64,000 nt of DNA. It comes from Polaromonas sp. A23. GTDB lineage: Bacteria; Pseudomonadota; Gammaproteobacteria; Burkholderiales; Burkholderiaceae_C. The stretch is from the NCBI RefSeq assembly GCF_002001015.1, contig NZ_MUNO01000008.1:25034-89033 (forward strand). Direction: 5' to 3'. The notes under the pieces are model-generated. The model had not been told where the DNA came from. It made no database searches and was given only the letters and a program-made list of their open reading frames with translations. Position numbers and translations under genes: made by a program. Positions 55,986-64,000 of the stretch are shown piece after piece. Position 1 is the stretch's first letter; each line of letters starts with the position of its first letter.

Positions 55986-56414
55986 ATGCTCTGGGTCAAA
56001 TCACTTCACATCGTTTTCATCGCCAGCTGGTTTGCGGGTTTGTTCTACCTGCCGCGTATTTTTGTCAATCTGGCGATGGTGCCCGTGGAAAGCGTGGCCG
56101 AATACGAGCGCTTGATCCAGATGGCGCGCAAGCTCCTGCGCTTCACCACCCTTTTGGCGATTCCGGCATTGGGCTTTGGCCTCTGGTTATGGTTGGGCTA
56201 CGGTATTGGGCGCGGCCCCGGCAATGGCTGGATGCACGCCAAGTTGGCGGTGGTGGTACTGGTGATCGGCTACCACCACGCCTGCGCCCGCATCCTCGGG
56301 AAGTTTGTCGCCAACCGCAACACGCGCAGCCACCGCTGGTTCCGATTCTTCAATGAAGTGCCGGTGCTGCTGCTGCTCGCCGCCGTCGTGCTGGTGGTCG
56401 TCAAGCCGTTCTAG
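55986..56414 (+). CDS. hemJ: Protoporphyrinogen IX oxidase HemJ (UPF0093/CopD-like)
   Basis: Four-helix membrane protein of 142 residues. Conserved His in the first helix (KSLHIVFIASWFAGLFYLPRIFV) and Lys in WMHAKLAVVVLVIGYHH, as in HemJ. It oxidises protoporphyrinogen in heme synthesis. It lies beside hemB, supporting the assignment, though they are on opposite strands. ATG 55986 gives MLWVKSLH; a longer frame from 55956 crosses repeat B. Confidence 0.85.
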   Translation: MLWVKSLHIVFIASWFAGLFYLPRIFVNLAMVPVESVAEYERLIQMARKLLRFTTLLAIPALGFGLWLWLGYGIGRGPGNGWMHAKLAVVVLVIGYHHACARILGKFVANRNTRSHRWFRFFNEVPVLLLLAAVVLVVVKPF

Positions 56415-56430
56415 GCAACACAGGCGCAGT

Positions 56431-57666
56431 GTGAACTCCCCGAATTCACCAGCAGACGCGGTCAGACCGGCTTCGCCGGATGACACGCGTGGCCCCCTGA
56501 AAGGGGGGGGGGAACTACACGAAGCGGAGCGAAGTGAGAACGGCGGGGGTGTACCGACCACCAGTTGGCCGCTGGCACTGGCCACGGTCTGCCTGATTGT
56601 TTATGCCAGCCTCTACCCCTTTACCGAGTGGCGCAACCAGGGCATTTCGCCGCTGACTTTCCTGACAGCGTCCCTGCCGCGTTACTGGACCGGCTTTGAT
56701 GTGGGCGTCAACCTCGCCGGTTACGCGCCGCTGGGTTTCCTGTTGGCCCTGGCTGCGCTGCGCAGCGGACGTGCGCGCTGGGCCGTCAGTATGGCGGTGC
56801 TCGCTGCCGGCATCTTGTCGCTGGTGATGGAAAGCTTGCAGAGTTATTTGCCCGACCGCATCCCTTCCAATGTGGACTTTGTGCTGAACAGTATCGGCGC
56901 ATGGCTGGGTGCCTGCACCGCCTGGCTGCTGGAAAAAGCAGGCGCTCTTGATCGCTGGAACCGGTTTCGCGCGCGCTGGTTTGTCAGCGAAGCCAGGGGC
57001 GCGCTGGTTCTGCTGGCCCTGTGGCCGGTGGCGCTGCTGTTTCCGGCCTCGGTGCCGCTGGGGCTGGGCCAGGTGCTGGAGCGGCTGGAGTACGCGCTTG
57101 CTGAAATCCTGACAGACACGCCTTTTCTCGAATGGCTGCCGGTGCGCGATATTGAATTGCAGCCGCTGGTACCTGGCGCGGAGGTGATCTGCGTGGCCCT
57201 GGGTGCACTGATTCCCTGCCTGTTGGGTTACAGCGTGGTGCGCACGCTGGCTCAGCGCGCCGTTTTTCTGATTCTGACGCTGGCTGCCGGCGTTGCGCTG
57301 ACGGCGCTGTCAGCTGCGCTCAGCTATGGCCCCGAACACGCCTGGGCCTGGCTGGACTTGCCGGTGCAAGTGGGACTGGTGTTAGGCAGCGTACTTTCAC
57401 TGCTGCTGTTGCCGGTGCCGCGCCGCGGCAGCGCGGCTTTGCTGCTGCTGGCCCTGAGCGTCCATTTGTCCATGCTCAACCAGGCGCCGATGGGTCCCTA
57501 CTTTGCCGAGACCCTGCAAATCTGGGAGCAGGGACGTTTTATCCGTTTCAACGGATTGGCCCAGTGGCTAGGCTGGCTCTGGCCTTATGCTGTTTTGCTG
57601 TATGTGCTGGTGCGGCTGTCCAGCCGACGGGCCAGCGAGCCTGCGGAAAGTAAAATGGGGTCATGA
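56431..57666 (+). CDS. VanZ-family membrane protein
   Basis: Membrane protein of about 411 residues. The VanZ-like part is at about 50-170 (LATVCLIVYASLYPFTEWRNQG, then VNLAGYAPLGFLLALAAL and ESLQSYLPDRIPSNVDFVLNSIGAWLG). About five more helices follow. The first ~45 residues contain no helix and are encoded largely by a family B repeat (D-D-T-R-G-P-L-K-G-G-G). GTG 56431 is the first start after hemJ. A start past the repeat would need a codon I cannot find before TTSWPLALATV, so translation through the repeat is likely. The stop overlaps the ferredoxin start by four bases. Confidence 0.75.
   Translation: MNSPNSPADAVRPASPDDTRGPLKGGGELHEAERSENGGGVPTTSWPLALATVCLIVYASLYPFTEWRNQGISPLTFLTASLPRYWTGFDVGVNLAGYAPLGFLLALAALRSGRARWAVSMAVLAAGILSLVMESLQSYLPDRIPSNVDFVLNSIGAWLGACTAWLLEKAGALDRWNRFRARWFVSEARGALVLLALWPVALLFPASVPLGLGQVLERLEYALAEILTDTPFLEWLPVRDIELQPLVPGAEVICVALGALIPCLLGYSVVRTLAQRAVFLILTLAAGVALTALSAALSYGPEHAWAWLDLPVQVGLVLGSVLSLLLLPVPRRGSAALLLLALSVHLSMLNQAPMGPYFAETLQIWEQGRFIRFNGLAQWLGWLWPYAVLLYVLVRLSSRRASEPAESKMGS
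56460..56555 (-). repeat. Family B repeat translated at the VanZ N-terminus
   Basis: GGTCAGACCGGCTTCGCCGG, GTGGCCCCCTGAAAGGGGGG, AACTACACGAAGCGGAGCGA and GGCGGGGGTG follow the order of family B in reverse. Diverged but recognisable. Confidence 0.65.
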
Positions 57667-58013
57667 CCTCCACCAGCGCGCCAGCGGACTCTTATTACGA
57701 ACGCCACATTTTCTTTTGCTTGAACCAGCGCACCGGCGGAGAGGACAGCTGCGCCAACCACAAGGCCCAGGAAGGCTTCGACCGCTGCAAGGCCCAGGTC
57801 AAGGCGGCCGGTCTGTCGGGGCCAGGCAAGGTCCGCGTCAACAAGGCCGGCTGCCTGGACCGTTGCGCGGCCGGGCCGGTGGCGGTGGTGTATCCCGAAG
57901 CCGTCTGGTACACCTATGTGGACGCGCAGGACATCGACGAGATCGTCGAGTCGCACCTGAAAAACGGCAAGGTGGTCGAGCGGCTGCTGACACCGGCGAA
58001 CGTGGGCCGCTGA
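57663..58013 (+). CDS. Thioredoxin-like 2Fe-2S ferredoxin
   Basis: Small iron-sulfur protein of 116 residues. Cysteines C19, C30, C64 and C68 (FFCLNQ, EDSCANH, GCLDRCAAGP) fit the spacing of the shethna/thioredoxin-like ferredoxin family, with an extra C42. An aromatic VVYPEAVWYTYV segment is also family-typical. Its ATG overlaps the VanZ-like stop. Electron partner unknown. Confidence 0.85.
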   Translation: MTSTSAPADSYYERHIFFCLNQRTGGEDSCANHKAQEGFDRCKAQVKAAGLSGPGKVRVNKAGCLDRCAAGPVAVVYPEAVWYTYVDAQDIDEIVESHLKNGKVVERLLTPANVGR

Positions 58014-58072
58014 GAAGTGGTCTGAATCTGAGGCGCAGGGCGGTGTATTTGCCAAATTCCATGAGTTCTCAG

Positions 58073-58121
58073 GCTGTTTGCCCTTGTGCCATAAGCTTTT
58101 ATAGCTAGCATTTTCATAGCA
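58073..58121 (+). repeat. Family A repeat upstream of the hydrolase gene
   Basis: CTGTTTGCCCTTGTGCCATA, then TATAGCTAGCATTTTCATAGCA. The CGGGCGC part is altered to ATAAGCTT. Confidence 0.55.
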
Positions 58122-58144
58122 ATTTTGTCAGTAGAAAGTAAGGC

Positions 58145-58771
58145 GTGAATTCCCAAACCCAGAAATCCGTGGTGCAAGGCGCTGCGGGCGCCATTGAAGT
58201 GGCGCTGGACCTGCCCGCAGGCGGAATGGCTTCCAGAGGAGTGGTCGTCATCGCCCACCCGCATCCGCTGTTCGGCGGCACCATGGACAACAAGGTAGTG
58301 CAGACCATGGCGCGCGCCTTCCTGCAGGCCGGCTGGACCGCCGTCCGTTTCAATTTCAGGGGTGTGGGTGGCACGGAGGGCGCGCACGACGAAGGCCGCG
58401 GCGAGCTGGACGACATGCTGGCCGTGGTGGCAGCCGTGGCGCCGCAGGGCCCGCTGTGCCTGGCGGGGTTTTCTTTCGGTGCTTACGTGACGACGCACGC
58501 CTTTGGCCGCCTGGCCCCTCAGCGCGACATCGAAAAGCTGGTGCTGGTGGGAACCAGTGTCGACCGCGCGCCGGCCGCCCCCATTCCCGCGGACGCGCAT
58601 CCCCGGACATTGGTCCTGCACGGCGAGCAGGACGACACGGTGCCGCTGCAATCGGTGCTGGACTGGGCGCGCCCACAGGTACTGCCTGTTACGGTTGTCC
58701 CCGGGGGCGGGCACTTCTTTCATGGACAATTGCCGCTTCTGAAAAATCTGGTGGCACGCCACCTTGGCTGA
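58145..58771 (+). CDS. Alpha/beta hydrolase
   Basis: Serine hydrolase-like protein of 208 residues. Pattern VIAHPHPLFGGTMDNKVVQT near the N-terminus, FNFRGVGGTEG, the nucleophile in LAGFSFGAYV (Ser of GFSFG), Asp in VLHGEQDDTVPLQ and His in PGGGHFFHGQ. It matches the CPBP/YfbB-like small hydrolase group often annotated as dienelactone-type. Start GTG 58145 follows AAGTAAGG. Natural substrate unknown. Confidence 0.83.
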   Translation: MNSQTQKSVVQGAAGAIEVALDLPAGGMASRGVVVIAHPHPLFGGTMDNKVVQTMARAFLQAGWTAVRFNFRGVGGTEGAHDEGRGELDDMLAVVAAVAPQGPLCLAGFSFGAYVTTHAFGRLAPQRDIEKLVLVGTSVDRAPAAPIPADAHPRTLVLHGEQDDTVPLQSVLDWARPQVLPVTVVPGGGHFFHGQLPLLKNLVARHLG

Positions 58772-58843
58772 CTTTTCCAGGCCCGATTCGGGCCCTTGCC
58801 GTCCCTTCTTTGCATTCGTTTTCCATTTCCAGGTCTATTTCCC

Positions 58844-60043
58844 ATGCGCCGTTTTCTGACTGCTTTTCGTGCCTTCGCCCCATCGTTGGTGCTGCTTTCT
58901 TCCCTGGTTCTGCTGCCGGCGGCGCAAGCCCAGATGCCCCAGCCACCCGAAGTGGCTGCCCGCTCCTACCTGCTGCTTGACGTCACGGCCAACCAGATCT
59001 TGGCCGCCAAGGACATCGACGCCCCGATCGAGCCGGCTTCGCTGACCAAACTGATGACCGAATACTTGGTGTTCGACGCGCTCAAGTCCAAAAAAATCAC
59101 CCTCAAGCAGACTTTCCCCGTCAGCGAACGCGCCTGGAAAATGCCGGGTTCGCGCATGTTCATTGACCCCAAGATGCAGGTACCGGTGGAAGACCTGATC
59201 AAGGGCATGGTGGTCCAGTCAGGCAACGACGCCACGATGGCGCTGGCAGAGGGTGTGGGCGGTACCGCCGAGAACTTTGTGAAGCTCATGAATGAGCAGG
59301 CCAAGGCTCTGGGCATGAAGTCAACAAGCTACAAAAACCCGGAAGGCCTGACCGAGCCGGGTCACACCACCACGGCGCGCGACCTGAGCATCCTGTCGAC
59401 CCGCCTGATGCAGGATTTTCCCGACTACATCGGTTTTTCGGCGATCAAGAAGTACCGCTACGCCGGCACGCCGGCTGCCAACGACACCAACCGCAACACC
59501 CTGCTGTTCAGGGATCCCACGGTCGATGGCCTGAAAACCGGCCACACCGCCGCGGCCGGCTACTGCATGATCGCCACCGCCAAGCGCGACTTTCCGAACC
59601 TGGGCGCCGCCGGCGCGCCCGGCGGCCGGCGCCTGCTGGCCATCGTGCTTGGCACGGCCAGTGACAGCGCCCGCGCCAACGAATCGCAAAAACTGTTGAA
59701 TTGGGGTTACACCGCATTCGAGGCGGTCAAGCTGTTCGACGCCGGCCAGGCGGTGGCAACGCCCGCCGTCTGGAAGGGCAAATCCGCCACCGTCAAGCTG
59801 GGCCGGCCTGAAGCCATCGTGATCGCCATCCCGGCTGGCGGATCCGCCAAGGTCCAGACCCAGGTTGCGCGGCCGGATCCGCTGGTGGCGCCTTTCACCA
59901 AAGGGCAAGCCGTCGGAACGCTCAAAGTCAGCGGGGCAAGCGGGGAAACGGTGGTTGACATCCCTCTGGTGGCCCTGGAAACCGTGGAAGAGGCCGGCAT
60001 TCTGGGGCGCGCCTGGGATTCGATCCGGATCTGGATCAAATAG
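58844..60043 (+). CDS. dacA: D-alanyl-D-alanine carboxypeptidase (PBP5/6 type)
   Basis: Low-molecular-mass PBP of 399 residues that trims pentapeptides. A signal peptide ends near AAQAQ. Active-site motifs S66-L-T-K69 (ASLTKLMTE), SGN (VVQSGNDATMALAEG) and KTG (DGLKTGHTAAAGYC). A C-terminal beta domain and an amphipathic tail (GILGRAWDSIRIWIK) serve as membrane anchor. ATG 58844 was chosen as the start of the signal peptide; the frame begins at 58796. Confidence 0.93.
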   Translation: MRRFLTAFRAFAPSLVLLSSLVLLPAAQAQMPQPPEVAARSYLLLDVTANQILAAKDIDAPIEPASLTKLMTEYLVFDALKSKKITLKQTFPVSERAWKMPGSRMFIDPKMQVPVEDLIKGMVVQSGNDATMALAEGVGGTAENFVKLMNEQAKALGMKSTSYKNPEGLTEPGHTTTARDLSILSTRLMQDFPDYIGFSAIKKYRYAGTPAANDTNRNTLLFRDPTVDGLKTGHTAAAGYCMIATAKRDFPNLGAAGAPGGRRLLAIVLGTASDSARANESQKLLNWGYTAFEAVKLFDAGQAVATPAVWKGKSATVKLGRPEAIVIAIPAGGSAKVQTQVARPDPLVAPFTKGQAVGTLKVSGASGETVVDIPLVALETVEEAGILGRAWDSIRIWIK

Positions 60044-60087
60044 CAGGCCTGCTGTTACTGCAAAAGGGTGCCCCAAACCGCCGCAAT

Positions 60088-60116
60088 TTGCAGGTAGCCG
60101 CCCAAACTGCTACACT
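60088..60116 (+). promoter_or_regulatory. Probable promoter of the str operon
   Basis: TTGCAG (60088-60093), 17-bp spacer, TACACT (60111-60116). The -10 has four of six consensus bases. It lies about 100 bp before rpsL, which leaves an untranslated leader with the repeated ACGTNNNT-like segments (CACGTAAATAGTCACGTATT). Confidence 0.55.
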
Positions 60117-60213
60117 CGAGGGCTTTTCCGGAATTTCCGGGGAGATTCACGTTTTCACGTAAATAGTCACGTATTTAGTCAAGTCAGATATCAGACGTTT
60201 AGGGACGTTTTAA

Positions 60214-60591
60214 ATGCCAACCATTAATCAGCTAGTCACTCAGGGACGCAAGGTCGAAAAGATCAAGTCCAAGAGCCCTGCGATGGAGAATTCTCCACAG
60301 CGGCGCGGTGTGTGTACCCGTGTGTACACCACAACCCCCAAGAAGCCAAACTCCGCTTTGCGTAAAGTCGCCAAGGTGCGCCTGACCAACGGGTTTGAAA
60401 TCATTTCCTACATCGGCGGCGAAGGCCACAACCTGCAGGAACACAGCGTGGTGCTGGTTCGTGGCGGTCGTGTCAAGGACTTGCCCGGTGTGCGTTACCA
60501 CATCGTCCGTGGCTCGCTCGATCTGCAGGGCGTGAAAGACCGCAAGCAGTCGCGCTCCAAGTACGGTGCGAAGAAGCCGAAGGCCAAATAA
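60214..60591 (+). CDS. rpsL: 30S ribosomal protein S12
   Basis: Decoding-site ribosomal protein of 125 residues, starting [14 protein letters not shown]43 ([12 protein letters not shown]) and K88 ([13 protein letters not shown]) are the streptomycin-sensitive forms. First gene of rpsL-rpsG-fusA-tuf. ATG 60214 is preceded by a weak AGGGAC. Confidence 0.98.
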   Translation: MPTINQLVTQGRKVEKIKSKSPAMENSPQRRGVCTRVYTTTPKKPNSALRKVAKVRLTNGFEIISYIGGEGHNLQEHSVVLVRGGRVKDLPGVRYHIVRGSLDLQGVKDRKQSRSKYGAKKPKAK

Positions 60592-60795
60592 GCCAAACCG
60601 GCTCGGGTTTTATTGCCCGCGCCAGAGGATGTCGTCCCCGATATCTTCGAAAACAGGTGTTTGAATCACCCTGGCAGGTGTTTCAAGCGAAGTGACCCAA
60701 GTGCAAATTGTTTGTACCGGTCGAGTAAGTGAGGGTTTTGATAACTCTCGCGGTGCTGCCAAAAGCGGTGCCAACTGAAGCAAAGAGGTGAAAAA

Positions 60796-61269
60796 ATGCC
60801 ACGTCGTCGCGAAGTCCCTAAACGTGAAATTCTCCCTGACCCAAAATTTGGCAACGTTGACCTTGCCAAGTTCATGAACGTCATCATGCAAGGCGGCAAA
60901 AAAGCTGTCGCCGAGCGTATTGTGTATGGCGCCCTCGAGCAGATCGAGAAAAAGAACCCCGGCAAAGATCCGCTGGAGGCGTTCCACATGGCCATCGGCA
61001 ACATCAAGCCTATGGTTGAAGTGAAGTCCCGCCGTGTCGGTGGTGCCAACTACCAGGTGCCGGTTGAAGTGCGTCCTGTCCGTCGCATGGCCCTGGCCAT
61101 GCGCTGGCTGAAAGAGGCTGCCAAGAAGCGTGGTGAAAAGTCCATGTCCTTGCGCTTGGCCAATGAGCTGATGGAGGCCACTGAAGGCCGTGGCGGCGCC
61201 ATGAAGAAGCGTGACGAAGTTCACCGCATGGCCGAAGCCAACAAGGCGTTCAGCCACTTCCGCTTCTAA
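60796..61269 (+). CDS. rpsG: 30S ribosomal protein S7
   Basis: Primary 16S rRNA-binding protein of 157 residues ([19 protein letters not shown], then [16 protein letters not shown]). It nucleates the 30S head and in Escherichia coli represses str translation from the rpsL-rpsG spacer. The spacer here is 204 bp and carries a CGGGTTTTATTGCCCG hairpin near 60604. Ribosome site AAAGAGG at 60782. Confidence 0.98.
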   Translation: MPRRREVPKREILPDPKFGNVDLAKFMNVIMQGGKKAVAERIVYGALEQIEKKNPGKDPLEAFHMAIGNIKPMVEVKSRRVGGANYQVPVEVRPVRRMALAMRWLKEAAKKRGEKSMSLRLANELMEATEGRGGAMKKRDEVHRMAEANKAFSHFRF

Positions 61270-61362
61270 TTTTCGTTGCATGTCCGCTGCGCGGAAGTGA
61301 CGTGTTGCCTGATGGCCCGAGGCGCTGCCGGCGCCTTGACTCCTGAGGGTTCAACCCCATTT

Positions 61363-61397
61363 TCTGCGGGCTGCATGCAAAACGTGCAGCCCGCAGA
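61363..61397 (+). promoter_or_regulatory. Perfect 13-bp hairpin between rpsG and fusA
   Basis: TCTGCGGGCTGCA (61363-61375) pairs completely with TGCAGCCCGCAGA (61385-61397) around a 9-base loop, followed by an A-rich run without T. It could be an RNA-processing or pausing structure controlling the fusA/rpsG ratio. It does not look like an intrinsic terminator. Confidence 0.5.
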
Positions 61398-61465
61398 CGC
61401 GTAGAAAAAACAAAAAAAGTTTTTGGCAACGAGTCCTTGTTCGTCTTTCGAACCGAAAGTAATTT

Positions 61466-63568
<2,103 letters not shown>

Positions 63569-63576
63569 GTAAAACC

Positions 63577-63611
63577 GGTGCCGGTTTCGCAAGGGACGGC
63601 ACCACTTTTTT
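63577..63611 (+). terminator. Terminator-like hairpin between fusA and tuf
   Basis: Stem GGTGCCG (63577-63583) with CGGCACC (63597-63603), 13-base loop, then ACTTTTTT. It begins 9 bp after the fusA stop. Partial read-through to tuf or a separate tuf promoter in 63612-63714 would be needed. Confidence 0.6.
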
Positions 63612-63714
63612 CCTGTCTGCGATTGTGTGCCCCTCACTGCCCGTGGTGATGGAACAAGCAACACAGTGCAAACGTTAAACCATACACGGGCACGTTCTTT
63701 ATCTGGAGTTAAAA

Positions 63715-64000
<286 letters not shown>

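Overview
The window is GC-rich and reads like a chromosomal segment of a Comamonadaceae bacterium (Burkholderiales), Polaromonas/Rhodoferax/Variovorax-like. Supporting this are the gatC-mreBCD-mrdA and rpsL-rpsG-fusA-tuf blocks and the abundant small palindromic repeats. This placement is inference from gene content, not from a database search. I see no rRNA, tRNA, CRISPR array or transposase gene.

Region 1 (about 0.4-16 kb, + strand) is a nitrogen-scavenging cluster for urea oligomers. It holds allophanate hydrolase (atzF), an SsuABC/TauABC-type ABC importer, atzG-atzE-atzH homologues (1-carboxybiuret branch), and a BMP-type ABC importer (substrate-binding protein, two permeases, double ATPase). 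It also holds a formamidase, biuret hydrolase (biuH), a second isochorismatase-like hydrolase that could act on triuret, and a GntR/FCD regulator. Together they would import ureido compounds and strip them to ammonia and CO2. An imperfect palindrome of about 520 bp separates the last ABC gene from the second hydrolase.

Region 2 (16-27 kb): xthA and pyrE are divergent with starts 5 bp apart. Then come a DUF4124 protein, gatCAB (- strand), and the rod-shape operon mreB-mreC-mreD-mrdA (+ strand). Region 3 (27-38.8 kb): a TauE/SafE exporter, a sigma-54-driven ammonium transporter, a hybrid histidine kinase, a retropepsin-like protease, a ClpP-fold periplasmic protein, a GMC oxidoreductase, mmsA and a LysR regulator. 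Region 4 (39-43.5 kb): an MCE-type lipid ABC transporter operon (permease, ATPase, MCE protein, lipoprotein) ending in a cNMP-binding protein. Region 5 (43.5-53 kb): an EamA transporter with a His-rich tail, creD preceded by an exact cre-tag, creC/creB, marC, an SDR, a DsbA-family isomerase, dienelactone hydrolase, amidohydrolase and GST. Region 6 (53-64 kb): corA, hemB, a candidate small RNA, hemJ, a VanZ-like protein, a 2Fe-2S ferredoxin, an alpha/beta hydrolase, dacA, then rpsL, rpsG, fusA and the start of tuf.

The most striking structure is the way families of small palindromic repeats have entered genes. Family A (core resembling AGCTAT-N6-8-TAGCA next to a GCCCTT...CGGGCGC hairpin) occurs at 12 sites. 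At five of them it is translated in frame: ABC ATPase, GatA, LysR, a lipoprotein leader and a signal peptide. At others it supplies stop codons or a stop/start overlap. Family B (about 100 bp) is translated inside atzF and at the VanZ N-terminus, and family E forms the tail of a permease. This resembles the Rickettsia palindromic elements. A second highlight is a predicted orphan small RNA between hemB and hemJ, with a near-consensus promoter, a CCUCC loop and a strong terminator.
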